DNA of 53,192 nt from Zygnema cylindricum. Its lineage: Eukaryota > Streptophyta > Zygnematophyceae > Zygnematales > Zygnemataceae. Shown in pieces: positions 10,801 to 20,842 of the stretch. The stretch spans positions 121,828 to 175,019 of the forward strand of contig JBBHKE010000026.1 of the NCBI GenBank assembly GCA_037447655.1, written 5' to 3'. The notes beneath the pieces were generated by a model, which worked only from the letters and a program-made list of their open reading frames with translations, did not search any database and was not told where the DNA came from. Numbering within the stretch: the first letter of the stretch is position 1; each line of letters starts with the position of its first letter. The position numbers and the translations under genes were made by a program.

Positions 10801-12489
10801 GTGCCAATCATTATTTTCTTAGTAGATTTGCAGCATATACACTTTTCTTATTACAACGGAAACTACACCGCTCACTGCTACTAGAGTTAGTGAATTATTA
10901 GCGTTAACACCATGTGGATCATTATGGGCCACTTAACTAAATAGTGGTATTAACACTAATTTATCAAAAAACCTCACTAATAGAGTGATTAACTCTGTAG
11001 CGATGGGCAGTGTACATTGCAGGTACACTTCAGATTCATTTACAAAATGAGAGATACTACAGTGTCCCCTATTAGTGCGAAATTTTTTCCAGGCACTCAC
11101 AATCTTTAACTTGATTGTCAAACCGTTGGGAGAGAAATCGAAAGGTAAAGTTCTCACCTTCTCATCGTGATACCATGATTGAAAATCAGAAAATTCTATG
11201 ATGAGCAAAAAGTACTTCTGTGGCCGAAAAATGCTTGACACTAATAGCAATGGGCAGTGAACTAAAAAATGCAAAATAAATACATTAAACTGTACGCGTA
11301 TTACATTAATTAGATGACATGAATCTAAGTTACGCCCTCTCAGTTTCAGATACTGCTCTCAAAGTTCTTTCATCCATGGTAATTTAAGTTTCCCAATCTA
11401 AATATCCTAAAATCAATCAGCATTACTTCCTAACGAGCTTGTTTGTCAACAAAAACTAAACATGAATTTAATGTTGTTAACCGATGACTCTCGAAAAAGT
11501 ATCTTTAAGTATTTTTAAGTAAAAAATGAGTACACTAGCTACCATTAAACCACCCATTGCTATTAGTGTAAAAGATTGCCAGTATTAAAGTGCAGTTAGT
11601 AGCAATAACACTAATTTAGTGCATAGTGATGTGGCCGATTGCTGCCCTATATTTTACAACTTTCAGCGAATAAAAATGTCACGTCAAATTAGTGTTACTA
11701 ACACTAATAGCGACGGGCAGTGTAGAAACTTCTTTGTCCGTCCTTTTGAAGTTTGAAAAAAAAATAACACGTATGAATAAAATTTAACATGGATCAAAGA
11801 CAGGGTGCAAAGTGAGAATACCGCGATCCAATCAAAATCAAGAGATACTCCAGGAAGGAAATTGCAAACTAACAAGACTCTTAACACCTATGAGCAAAAG
11901 ATATACAAAAAAAAAGACACCTCTGAAAAACACGGGGTAAAAAAAAGCAGAAAACAGTCCAAACGGATTGTCGGAGTTAGGGAAACCCGAATAGCTACAT
12001 AAAACTAAAGGGCATAGCTATATCTAAAACCCTGTGGATGAAAGATTTACGCACACACACACACAAAAAAACAAAGGGGGGGGGGGGGGGGGGGGGGGGG
12101 GGGGAAGCAGAAAACGGTTCACATAAAAAATTTAAGGTTTTAAACGGGAAAACCTGAATAGCTTCATAATCAAAGGGCATAGCTGCATCAAGAGCTTGAA
12201 CTTCCACTGTATTCCTTCTTTTAGTCTGTCTTCTTGTGACTGCGAGCGGAATGAAAACAGGAATGCCAGCCATGGAGCCATTCTCAGAACCAATCATGGC
12301 TCTTCCTTTTCCACTACTCACTCCTCTCTCCTTCTTCCGTAGGCTACCCCCTCCCCTCTCCATTCCTACAGCTATAAGGGAAACACATTCATTTTTATGA
12401 ATGGAGATGGATGCTTTTCCTTCGATTTCCGGCAGGAAGTTGCTAGAAGAAATGGGAGGAAGAAGGCTTGGAGAGATAGCAGATGTCAT
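4872..12489 (-). CDS. TyrA: arogenate dehydrogenase (TyrA-type), plastid-targeted, 8 exons, complete
   Basis: It oxidatively decarboxylates arogenate (or prephenate) with NAD(P)+ in the last step of tyrosine synthesis, expected in the plastid stroma. Exons, minus strand: 12489-12154, 10271-10105, 9073-8905, 8449-8282, 7398-7316, 6765-6696, 5849-5775, 5159-4872. The phases close to 1356 nt, 451 aa. The N-terminal ~100 residues are rich in Ser, Arg and Lys and look like a transit peptide. Exon 2 carries the Rossmann motif IGIVGFGNFGQFLA. Exon 3 has VVILATSILST and LFVDVLSVKEFPK. Exon 4 has THPMFGPESGKGSW with the family His, and LPFVYDKVRI. Exon 5 has EEHDKYAAGSQFVTHTVGR. Exon 7 has YYGLFMYN. 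The last exon adds an acidic, Ser-rich tail of about 60 residues beyond the usual end. At the position where plant enzymes often read GKDGW, this one reads GKGSW. Start chosen as the ATG opening the transit-like region. Confidence 0.93.
5172..5620. repeat. tandem repeats in the last intron of TyrA
   Basis: A short unit (TCACTATATCATATTATTGT-like) repeats about five times at 5179-5275. A longer block is repeated: the CCAATTGTCACTA..ATCATCATA segment next to the exon 8 acceptor (5173-5195) recurs at about 5431-5457, and GTTCTGT/CTGTTCGGTATTCTTCTC...GGGATCTTTATTATAT occurs at about 5358-5425 and again at about 5548-5610. Confidence 0.75.
6403..6620. mobile_element. MITE family A, copy 1 (in TyrA intron 6)
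   Basis: Terminal inverted repeats: left ACACCGTGAATAGCAATTAG, right CTAATAGCAATTCATGGTGT. About 218 bp, no coding capacity. The same termini, near CACY(G)CCCATCGCTATTAGYGTTA, occur at several other sites in the window. A target duplication was not resolved. Confidence 0.75.
8487..8687. mobile_element. MITE family A, copy 2 (in TyrA intron 3)
   Basis: Left end ACACCAGCCATTGATATTAG, right end AATAGCGATGGGCAGT. The interior contains TTATGGGCCACTTCACTAAA, which is shared with the copy at 10865-11014 and supports common ancestry. No coding capacity. Confidence 0.75.
9513..9640. repeat. 24-26-bp minisatellite in TyrA intron 2
   Basis: About five tandem units of TATTATTTTCTCTCTCCCCTTCAG/T. The array has no spacers, so it is not CRISPR-like. 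It lies in an intron of the minus-strand gene. Confidence 0.85.
10865..11014. mobile_element. MITE family A, copy 3 (in TyrA intron 1)
   Basis: Left end ACACCGCTCACTGCTACTAG, right end TAGCGATGGGCAGTGT. The interior shares TTATGGGCCACTTAACTAAA with the copy at 8487. About 150 bp, non-coding. Confidence 0.75.
11551..11722. mobile_element. MITE family A, copy 4 (in TyrA intron 1)
   Basis: Left end CACCCATTGCTATTAGTGTA, right end CACTAATAGCGACGGGCAGT. A separate right-end-like sequence (CACTAATAGCAATGGGCAGT) sits at about 11241-11262, probably the remains of a further copy. Non-coding. Confidence 0.7.
12076..12104. repeat. 29-nt homopolymer G tract
   Basis: An uninterrupted run of about 29 G on the + strand, close after the exon 1 donor of TyrA, where it is poly-C in the transcript. 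A short (CA)n run lies at 12053-12065. The exact length of such a run is rarely reliable in an assembly. Confidence 0.85.
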
Positions 12490-13319
12490 GATTATAGCCT
12501 TACTGTAAAGAAAGTATGTAAAAAAACGCCAGTAATATTTTTTAAAAGCTGAGGTGAGGGTAAGGGAATTGGAATGTATGTAAAGCAGTCAACATAAAAA
12601 TATTAATGTAGGAAATGTTGCAGGAAATAAACAAACTGAGAGTCAATTGTATCTTTTTCTGTGAATCAGATGCACAACAATATTAATGCAATATGAATGC
12701 AAGGATTATTGCAGGAAATAACAAAATCGACAGAGTCATTCGTGTCTTTTTCTGTGAATCGCTTACATAACAATACTATAGCAGGAATTGTTGCAGAGAT
12801 TATTGCAGGAAATACAGAAACTGAAAGTACTGAACTGCAGAATATATAATAATGAACTGCAGAAACAAAATATATAATAATAAACCGCAGAATGTAAAGG
12901 ATGGACTGCAGAATATATAATAATGAGAGAAAGCGGAAAGTCAAAACCCTAAATGTGCAGCAGAGCTGGCAAGTGACTTCGTGTCGTTTTCTATCCAAAA
13001 GAAAAAAGAGTCGCGCCTGCAATCACTTTCGATGCAGACACATGGAAACGCTGTCTGTGGCAGCCTGACTAGGACAAAAAGTTTCAGGCTCCCGTATCGG
13101 AGCCGATATTAGTAGATGGCGATATTCATCGTAGGATCTCGCATGGAAAAGGCGATTCCATCGTAACGTGACAGCTTTTTGTTTCACTGTCGGTCGTCTG
13201 TCGTATGTCGTAGCTTTTCGTCCAAACAAAAAAAAAAAAAACAGTGGAACAAAAAAACTTTTTGTTATCATGGAAATCTGCCCTAAATATTTCTAAACGT
13301 GCAAGCGTGAATTTGCAGT
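12490..13319. other. 5' flank of TyrA with tandem repeats
   Basis: This is the upstream region of the minus-strand dehydrogenase gene and would hold its promoter; no motif is assigned. It carries two kinds of repeat. A block ending TCTTTTTCTGTGAATC occurs at about 12623-12690 and again at about 12714-12783. A shorter GCAGAATATATAATAATGA unit recurs at about 12836-12925. No credible coding region is seen. Confidence 0.6.
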
Positions 13320-13992
13320 ACACCGCGAATCGCTATTAGCGCTAACCATAGTTCAAAAGTAGGTGAAAGTAAGCCCATACATTATGCCTATTGTACGCAA
13401 AACATACAATATGACCATAAGACCCATATTGTATTCGGACCTATTCGGACCAATTAAAACATTCGGACCAGAAATTGGACCAATTAAAAAATTCAGACCA
13501 AAAGTTTTTATTTACACCGTCAGATTCGGACGATCGGACGGTCGCTGATAAAAGTAGCGATCAAAGAAGATCACATGAAAAGCCCATAACACAACTTACG
13601 ATAAAGGCGCCGACGAAAGGCCTACCATAAAAACGCCTACTTTTGAACTATGCCGCTAACAAATATTTAGTGTTAAATAACAACTAGTGTGATTAACGCT
13701 AATTGGGAATTTGGGGATTTTCAAGGAAATCGGTAGATGTCTCATTCGTACGGATTTTGACATTTTTACGAAATTTCGTTATTTTTTTATAGATTTTGAA
13801 CCTTTCATAAAATGCGTATACTTTTCGTACGGACTAAATGTACGAATATAATGTACGGCAAACTTCAAATACTGGAAATCAGTCACTCTAATTTGTTTTT
13901 TAGGGTTTTTTTAATCACTCTATTTAAGAATTTGGGTAAAAATTTAGGGGCGCCGAATAAGCGTGATTAACGCTAATAGAGATTCGCGGTGT
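13320..13992. mobile_element. MITE family A, copy 5 (outer element of a nested pair)
   Basis: Left end ACACCGCGAATCGCTATTAG, right end CTAATAGAGATTCGCGGTGT, a good inverted match of about 20 bp. The element is about 673 bp long, 306 bp of which is an inserted family B element (13347-13652). Its own interior is rich in GTACGG/CCGTAC words. Confidence 0.8.
13347..13652. mobile_element. MITE family B, copy 1, nested in a family A element
   Basis: Terminal inverted repeats CATAGTTCAAAAGTAGG and CCTACTTTTGAACTATG. 306 bp, no coding capacity. CGCTAAC is found just left (13340-13346) and just right (13654-13660) of the element, a likely target duplication of about 7 bp. A second copy lies at 23772-24076. 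Confidence 0.85.
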
Positions 13993-14865
13993 CCTTTAAA
14001 ATTTTGAAAACGATATGGAGCCAGAATTCTGGAAATACTTTCGAACTATTTACGGGTAACCTTCCATCAGGCGAAAAGTGGGGTTGTTTACTGGAGAAAG
14101 TACCCTTCCGTACTAGGCCGTACTGTTTTTTTTTTTTTTTTTACAAAAGATGTTTACTAAAAATTCGTTGAGATTCTCCAGACTTCTTGGAGAAAAATAC
14201 CACCGTCCGATTTTCAATTTTCGACGCAAACGCTTCTTGTTTCCAGTACGTAGCTAGTCTCCTCCGACTGTCCTCGGGAGGAGAGTTTGTGATTACTGGA
14301 CGCGTGTTTTGGTCCACTTGTAAAGTCAGAGTCGATCCACGACAGACGTGAAGCAATAAACTTACATGTGGCAAATGGAGTGTACCGTCTGACATCAAAG
14401 CCAACCTGTTCGACGACAAAAAAAACTTGGTTGTAGGACATCCTGTGACGTCTCCTTCATAAATGTGCGATACAGCGATTCACGTGTAAATGGTACATTC
14501 TTGGACATTTTTACAAACTTTAATTTTGCAACGGTTTTCGCGGTCGTTGATACCACAACAACCCTAAGAACGTTCAGATTGTACATTAGCGTGGCGCTAC
14601 TAGATATTTTAATCGGCGTCTGCCCGTACACATACGCAGCGCGATTTTGTCCTTTTGGAAATGATGATTATTCCCGGGCGGCTCAACAGGTCCTACGTGG
14701 TACCAATCGCAATCTAACACCTCATTCGCTGGCACGACCTGATGGAAAGGTGTTACAAATATTACTGTCAGTAAACGTGTTCGTACGATTACTGCGAACG
14801 CCTGATGAAAGGTTACCCTAAGTCGTAGTCTGGGAACTCTGAATATCCAAAAAGTCCAGAGAAGC
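13993..14865. other. unassigned region left of the LTR retrotransposon
   Basis: Open frames of 60-118 codons occur on both strands (for example 14465-14821 plus, 14141-14419 minus), but none shows a recognisable motif and they overlap each other. It may be remains of an older mobile element. A poly-T run lies at about 14126-14142. Confidence 0.4.
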
Positions 14866-14870
14866 GTACG
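14866..14870. repeat. target site duplication, left copy (GTACG)
   Basis: GTACG directly precedes the left LTR and is repeated directly after the right LTR at 21810-21814, the 5-bp duplication expected of Ty3/gypsy integration. Confidence 0.9.
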
Positions 14871-15837
14871 TGTAACAGCAATAGCGGATCGAACTTGTTT
14901 ATAAAGGGATATTTAGGTGTTATGATTATAGAGTACTAAATTTGGTAGACGTCCGCAAAAGAATCACGCTATTTGGAGTTATATTTTAAAAGTTATAGCG
15001 ATGGGTGCATTTAGGTGACAGCGTGGGGTCTAAATAACAAGTGGGTATCATTGAAACGGGTTAAGGGTCAAATTAGTACCGAAATTACGTGTGTACGTTT
15101 CATAAAGTTCTAATGAAACGTTTAGTATGCACGGTGGTTCGTTTCGTACAAATTTTAGTACGAAACGTCACTTTTACTTAAAGGAATTTCGTAGGAAGTT
15201 TCGCGTGCGAAATTTGTTACGCACGATCGTGCGAAGTCGCGTTTCGTTTGGCGCGCACTTTTGCACGTAAATGTTACGTAGTGAAACGTAACTTTTGATT
15301 GGTTAGTAAAGTGCTAAGTAGTTAGTAAGAGATTTCGCACGTTTTTGCATTGGTCAGTCTGAGTCTTTGCTGATCAATGATTGGCCCAGGTAAAAGCCTG
15401 TTAAAACGGAGCGTTGACTCTGGCCTGGCGAGTCCAGGGCGATGATGGATAAATAGTGAAGTGTAAGAGGAGAGTAGACATCTTTTCCTTTGGAAAAGTT
15501 TGTGGAAATTCCAGCTGATCTTGGTCCTGAGCGATTAATACCAAATTGGAGAAAAGGCATTTTGCATTGAAATCTCTTACTAACTAAATAGTGTTTTAGT
15601 AGTTAAGAGATAGAATTATTAAGAGTGGAGAGTAGAGGAAACACTTTAAATTGAAGGGTTGAGCCACGAGGGCAAGAGACCAAGCTAATGTTATGTGGAC
15701 AGAAGCTTCTATTCAATTAAAGTTTATCCTTATGTGAGTGTTTTCCAATGTGGATGTGTAATTTCCAATGTGTGGAATGTGTGGTTGGAATTGTTTGTAG
15801 TAATGGGATTTTCTGAGAGGTAGGAGATCCTGTTACA
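14871..15837 (+). repeat. 5' LTR (967 bp)
   Basis: It begins TGTAACAG and ends CTGTTACA. The first half holds several palindromes built from GTTTCGTAC/GTACGAAAC and a CGCACGATCGTGCG palindrome (15222-15235). The minus-strand open frame of 68 codons inside it is repeated in the other LTR and is not taken as a gene. Confidence 0.95.
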
Positions 15838-15839
15838 TA

Positions 15840-15851
15840 TGGTATCAAAGC
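15840..15851 (+). promoter_or_regulatory. primer binding site, initiator tRNA-Met type
   Basis: TGGTATCAAAGC lies two bases after the 5' LTR. It matches the usual plant LTR-element site for initiator methionine tRNA (TGGTATCAGAGC) with one mismatch. Confidence 0.85.
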
Positions 15852-16594
15852 TTTGGTTAGAAACCAGGGAGAAGTTTGCTCACCCGAAAATCGATTGCCG
15901 TGACCGGTGAGGGTGCTCTGACCTGTGTCGGTGGAACCACAATGTGAAGTGGTAGGGGATTGGAGGGAAACTAAGTGACCACACTGCCAGCGGCCGCTGG
16001 TTAGATGTGGGGCGTGCTTAGGTCCTAAGGACTAAGGCGGGGTGGGCAGTGTAGCCACCGCTGAAGCTCACTCCAATTACCTAGAGGCCAAACAAACTTG
16101 CCTTCTCCTAGCAATGATTCATGTGTAGAGGGAGGGCTTGAAGCCATGAAGGGTGAGGATGTGAGGATTATAGAACAAAAGATCCTGATGTAGTGGGAAA
16201 TGGGGAATTTGCTGATGGTGGAGGAGGAAAGTGGAGTACTTTACTTCTTCAAGAGCAAAGGAGTCCAGAAATGACTCAAAACTTTTCAAACCCTAAATTG
16301 TTACCTTTGATTGATTTCAATTTTTGCTATTGCAAAATTGGTGGGGAAATTCTTAGATTTCTGTTTCAATGTTGGGAAATTGAAAATTTGAATTTGTACT
16401 AACTTATTGTCAATGTCTTTTTAATTTCTCAGATCTTGATCTTTTCAAAGGATTTGTTAAGGAGAAGAAGTTTTGGATTGGAGCAATCTAAGGACTTCAA
16501 ATCTGCATCAAATTTCTTTGGGAAATTATACTCTATCTTTCCTTTTGCTTGATTTAATTGTGTGATAATGGCAAATTCTGCATGAAAACGTGAA

Positions 16595-17101
16595 ATGGAG
16601 AATGCTTTGAATGTGTTGAAGAAGCGAACTGTGAAATTGGTCAAAAGATTTAATAATCATGCTACCGCTGTGGATGAAACCATTTCCGAATTGAAAAGTG
16701 AATTAAAAGTTGTCAAAGAAAATGGAAATGTTTCAAATGAAAAATTGGATGAACTTATTAACTTAATTCAGACCAAAAATGATATGAATGACCAAAAGAG
16801 TGAGAGTGGTAAAAGGAATGCTAGTTTTAGGGAGGATGATCATGATAGACCTAAGAAGATAAGGGATCTGAAATTGTCTATTAGTGAGGCACCATCGTTT
16901 GATGGTAAGAAGATTGATGAGTTAGATGCTTGGATTTTTCATATGGAATATTATTTGGAGTCTAGAAATTGCGATCGTGATGATTACACTTCTTTTGCTG
17001 TTAACTATCTGAAAGGCGATGCTCAGATTTGGTATTATACTCAGAGAAGGTCTAAATTGATTCCTAATAATGCTGATTGGGAAACGGAAAGGACTAACTG
17101 A
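16595..17101 (+). pseudogene. gag: gag N-terminal fragment, truncated
   Basis: 168 codons starting ATG 16595. A Lys/Glu-rich coiled-coil-like stretch (residues ~1-65) is followed by a retrotransposon gag segment with APSFDGKKIDELDAWIFHME and YLKGDAQIWYY. The frame hits TGA at 17099-17101. The next ~150 bases continue gag-like sense only after a frame change (TESPQLSQPDPKVKELTLEG) and then stop again. The rest of the gag domain and the CCHC zinc knuckle are not found, so an internal deletion with frame damage is likely. Confidence 0.8.
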
Positions 17102-17254
17102 AAGTCCTCAGTTGAGTCAACCGGATCCAAAAGTTAAAGAGTTAACTTTGGAGGGCAAATTAATGAATGGAAAAGTTAGGATAGCTGAATTTATTATGAT
17201 TCTCAACTGCATAGTTTAAAGAATCCTTCTGATAAAATTCTCAACAACAGACCT

Positions 17255-17947
17255 ATGTTAGGACAGTTAAGTAATGATGACACCAAACACAGTTTGATTA
17301 GATTCGAGTCATTAGTGGAAGGAAAACCGTTGAAAGTAATGGTTGATTCAGGTGCCACACATAATTTTATTTCCCATAAGTTTGTAGAGGAAAATAAAAT
17401 TCCTACTGTCATAAGGGAAAAACCTTTACATGTTCAAGTGGCAAATGGTAATAAGTCCACATTAGACTTACAAACTGACACGATAGAAGTTGATATCCAA
17501 GGTCATAAAATGAAAATTGTGTGTGAAATAATGAATTTGGGAAGTGAAGAACTAATTCTAGGAAAGCCTTGGTTAACAGGACATAATCCTCAAATTAATT
17601 GGGAAATTAACACCTTAAAAGTGAAGTCTGAAAACGGTTGGAAGGTTTTGCAAGCATTATCTCCTAAGAAATTGCATAGGAATCATATAAATAACATAAC
17701 CAGATTGGGAGTAGAAGGTTTGATATCTGCTAAACAATTTAAAAAACACTTAAAAGATAAAACGAATCATGCTTTCTTGTTATTAGTAACTGAGGCAGTT
17801 ACTGATGAAGGGGGGGGAGAAAACACTAACATTGATGTCATCCCTAAATCTGACATCACTAAAACTTTCGAAAAACTAAAATCTGATTTTGTAACTAACA
17901 TTAATACATCTGATGTTGTTGTTAAGGATTTGATTTTTGAATTTTAA
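17255..17947 (+). CDS. pro: retropepsin-like aspartic protease region, ends at in-frame stop
   Basis: 230 codons to a TAA at 17945-17947. The active-site motif VMVDSGATHNFIS lies at about residue 30 of this frame, followed by the ELILGKPWL motif expected in the flap-to-C-terminal part of retropepsins. It processes the element polyprotein. It is in the same frame as the reverse transcriptase that follows directly: the sequence after the stop continues [10 protein letters not shown], the normal protease-RT linker. The TAA therefore looks like a single nonsense change inside one gag-pol frame, though a read-through stop cannot be excluded. Confidence 0.88.
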   Translation: MLGQLSNDDTKHSLIRFESLVEGKPLKVMVDSGATHNFISHKFVEENKIPTVIREKPLHVQVANGNKSTLDLQTDTIEVDIQGHKMKIVCEIMNLGSEELILGKPWLTGHNPQINWEINTLKVKSENGWKVLQALSPKKLHRNHINNITRLGVEGLISAKQFKKHLKDKTNHAFLLLVTEAVTDEGGGENTNIDVIPKSDITKTFEKLKSDFVTNINTSDVVVKDLIFEF

Positions 17948-20794
17948 GATGTTTTCCCAAGTGATTTACCCTCGGGAAGGCCACCTTCCCGAGATGTAGA
18001 ACATGTTATTAACCTTGAACCTGGATGTAATCCTCCTGTCACAGGAATTTATAAACACAGTTTCTTTGAGCAAGAGGAGTTAAAGAAACAGATCAAAGAA
18101 CTCCTAGAGAAAGGACATATTCAACCCAGCAAATCACCGTACGGAGCACTAGTTCTTTTCGTCAAAAAGAAGGACGGAACGTTGAGAATGTGTGTCGATT
18201 ATCGTAGTTTGAACAAGATTACGGTGAAGGATAAGTATCCGTTACCTTTAATTTCTGATTTGATAGATCGTTTAAAAGGTGCTAAAGTGTTTTCGTTGAT
18301 TGACCTGCGTAGTGGCTTTAATCAGGTGCCAATTAGAATTGAGGATGTTGATAAAACTGCTTTCAGGACTAGGGTGGGTCATTTTGAATGGATAGTGATG
18401 CCATTCGGCTTAACGAATGCTCCGCCTACATACCAAAGATTAATGAACCAAACTTTTTCGGATTACATAGATGAGTTTGTTCAGGTGTTTATTGATGATA
18501 TTCTAATTTACAGTGAATCTAGAGAACAACATGTAATTCATTTAAGAAAAGTGTTAGAAAGGTTAAAAGAAAGAAAATTATACGGAAAATTGTCAAAATC
18601 TAGCTTTTTGAAAAGTGAACAATTATTTTTGGGACATATAGTTAGTGGGGAAGGTGTTAAAACAGATGCATCCAAAATCACTGCAATCCAAAATTGGAAG
18701 CAACCTACTAATGTCACGGAAGATAGATCATTTTTGGGATTGGCCACTTACTACAGGAAATTTATAAAGAACTTCAGTATGATTGCCGCACCTTTGACGG
18801 ATTTACTTCGGGAAAATGAGACGTTTGTGTGGGGAGCTGATCAAGAGAGAGCATTCAAGGAACTAAAAGGGAAGTTGACCTCTGCCCCTACACTGGTGTA
18901 TCCTGACCCTGCTGGAGAATTTGAAGTTCTGATCACTACAGATGCTTCTGACAAAGGTCTAGGTGCAGTCATAAGTCAAAAAGTCGGCAAACACTTTCAT
19001 CCTATTGCTTTTGAGTCCAGAAAATTCAATGATGCTGAAAAGAACTATACAGCACAGGAAAAAGAATTACTTGCGATTGTACATGCATTGGTGAAATGGC
19101 GTTGTTATTTGCATAATAAAGAATTTACAGTTCACTATGATAATAAAGCGCTCTCTTATTTACAGAGATTAAGTGATGCGCAGATTATGACTGGCAGACA
19201 GGTTAGGTGGATGCAAAAATTAGCATATTTCAAATTTAATGTCAAACATATTCCTGGGAAAACAAATGTAGTCGCTGATCCATTAAGTAGATGTTTTGAA
19301 ATAAGTGTTATGGTTCAAGATGAATTGTTTTTAGATACAGTTAGATATGGTTATGATAAAGATCCTTATTTTGTTGTGATTTGCAAGAATATTTCGGGAG
19401 AGAATTCTGACCCACTGAATGAGAGGCATGTTAAAAACTTTAGAATAGAAGATGGTTTACTGTATTTGCGAACAGGGGATAGGTTATGCATTCCTGAAAT
19501 GGGAGACTTAAGAAAACAACTTTTACAGGAAGCCCATGAGCATTTAGGACATCTTGGTCGAGATAAAACTCTTAGTCGGTTGCAGAGTAGATTGTTTTGG
19601 CCAGGGATGGCAAAGGAGGTGTCGAAACACGTGGAAAGTTGTGTTCCTTGCCAACAGAGTAAACCTAGTAACCAGAAACCTAGGGGACTCTTAAAACCTT
19701 TAGATATCCCCGAAAGACCATGGGAATCTGTCAGTATGGATTTTATTGTCAGGTTACCAGCTACATCTAGAAGAAATGACAGTATCATGGTCGTAGTCGA
19801 TAGGTTCAGTAAAATGGCAATCTTTATCCCTTGCAAAACTACTCATTCAGTTGTAGATATTGCAAAGTTATATTTTGACAACGTGGTCAGACATCATGGA
19901 GTTCCCCTGTCTATAGTCAGTGATAGGGATTCTAAATTTACATCTGCATTTTGGAAAGAATTGCAACAAAATTTAGGCACTGAATTGAAAATGAGTACCG
20001 CTTATCATCCTCAGACAGATGGACAGACAGAAAGGATGAACCGCACACTAGAGGAAATGCTTATGACTGTTTGTAGTGGAGTTCAGAACACATGGGAATC
20101 TAAACTACCATTAATGGAATTTGCATACAATTCATGTAAACATGCTAGTACAGGATTCTCGCCATTTAAGGTTGCATACGGATACCAACCTAGAGAAGCA
20201 TTGGACTTAATAACAGGAGTCACTCAAGAAAATAGGGGTTCTGGAACAGAGTTTTGGGAATACGTTCAAACAATTTGGAAAATTGTCCGAGATTCATTAG
20301 TGGAGGCACAAAAGAGGCAAGAATTAAATGCTAACCGCAAACGGGGTGATTGGGTGTTACGCACAGGTGACAAGGTTTGGCTTTCTACAACTCATTACAG
20401 GTGCAAGATTGAGGGACAATCGGATCCTACGGGGAAATTTGCCCCTAAGTACATTGGACCATTTACTGTAATCGAGATGATATCGTCAGTTGCTGCCAAA
20501 TTGGACTTTCCGCCTTTAACAAAAATTCATCCTGTGATACACATCAGTCAACTGAAACCAGCGAATCTTCGACCAACAGAAAGAGAACTGGAATTGGATC
20601 CCTCAATAATTATAGAACCTGAAGTCCACAGATGGGTAATAGATTGGGTTGGTCAACGGTTCAAGGTTGGTAATACTATATTCTGGCAAGTGCATTATCT
20701 AGGAAGGCCTGAAGATGAGTTGACTTTAGAGGATAAAAATTCTGAGTTTTTACAGAGGTATTGGAGGGATAATAATATAGAAGTGCCGTCTTGA
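17948..20794 (+). CDS. pol: pol: reverse transcriptase, RNase H, integrase, chromodomain-like tail
   Basis: Open from just after the TAA at 17945 to TGA 20792-20794; the first ATG is 18182. RT: the [20 protein letters not shown] block, then [17 protein letters not shown] and the catalytic FIDD in [13 protein letters not shown]. RNase [14 protein letters not shown] and the HYDNKAL segment. Integrase: HHCC zinc finger ([12 protein letters not shown]...CVPCQQSK), catalytic core starting SMDFIVRLP, and the [17 protein letters not shown] block near the catalytic Glu. At the C terminus, [26 protein letters not shown] resembles a weak chromodomain, which in chromoviruses directs integration to chromatin. 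The minus-strand frame at 19366-19836 is an antisense shadow. Confidence 0.95.
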   Translation, partial: DVFPSDLPSGRPPSRDVEHVINLEPGCNPPVTGIYKHSFFEQEELKKQIKELLEKGHIQPSKSPYGALVLFVKKKDGTLRMCVDYRSLNKITVKDKYPLPLISDLIDRLKGAKVFSLIDLRSGFNQVPIRIEDVDKTAFRTRVGHFEWIVMPFGLTNAPPTYQRLMNQTFSDYIDEFVQVFIDDILIYSESREQHVIHLRKVLERLKERKLYGKLSKSSFLKSEQLFLGHIVSGEGVKTDASKITAIQNWKQPTNVTEDRSFLGLATYYRKFIKNFSMIAAPLTDLLRENETFVWGADQERAFKELKGKLTSAPTLVYPDPAGEFEVLITTDASDKGLGAVISQKVGKHFHPIAFESRKFNDAEKNYTAQEKELLAIVHALVKWRCYLHNKEFTVHYDNKALSYLQRLSDAQIMTGRQVRWMQKLAYFKFNVKHIPGKTNVVADPLSRCFEISVMVQDELFLDTVRYGYDKDPYFVVICKNISGENSDPLNERHVKNFRIEDGLLYLRTGDRLCIPEMGDLRKQLLQEAHEHLGHLGRDKTLSRLQSRLFWPGMAKEVSKHVESCVPCQQSKPSNQKPRGLLKPLDIPERPWESVSMDFIVRLPATSRRNDSIMVVVDRFSKMAIFIPCKTTHSVVDIAKLYFDNVVRHHGVPLSIVSDRDSKFTSAFWKELQQNLGTELKMSTAYHPQTDGQTERMNRTLEEMLMTVCSGVQNTWESKLPLMEFAYNSCKHASTGFSPFKVAYGYQPREALDLITGVTQENRGSGTEFWEYVQTIWKIVRDSLVEAQKRQELNANRKRGDWVLRTGDKVWLSTTHYRCKIEGQSDPTGKFAPKYIGPFTVIEMISSVAAKLDFPPLTKIHPVIHISQLKPANLRPTERELELDPSIIIEPEVHRWVIDWVGQRFKVGNTIFWQVHYLGRPEDELTLEDKNSEFLQRYWRDNNIEVPS

Positions 20795-20822
20795 AAATTA
20801 AAAGTGTTTAACTGAGGTCAGT

Positions 20823-20842
20823 TAAAAATAAGGAGGGGATGA
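20823..20842 (+). promoter_or_regulatory. polypurine tract
   Basis: Purine-rich AAAAATAAGGAGGGGATGA lies immediately upstream of the 3' LTR, in the position of the plus-strand priming site. Confidence 0.85.

Noticed and set aside
14465-14821. 118-codon frame left of the retrotransposon as a gene
   Set aside because: No recognisable motif, overlapped by equally long frames on the other strand; left as unassigned.
15354-15560. 68-codon minus-strand frame in the 5' LTR, repeated at 21326-21532
   Set aside because: It is conserved only because the LTRs are duplicates; no homology or start context supports a gene.
19366-19836. 156-codon minus-strand frame inside pol
   Set aside because: Antisense shadow of the integrase region.
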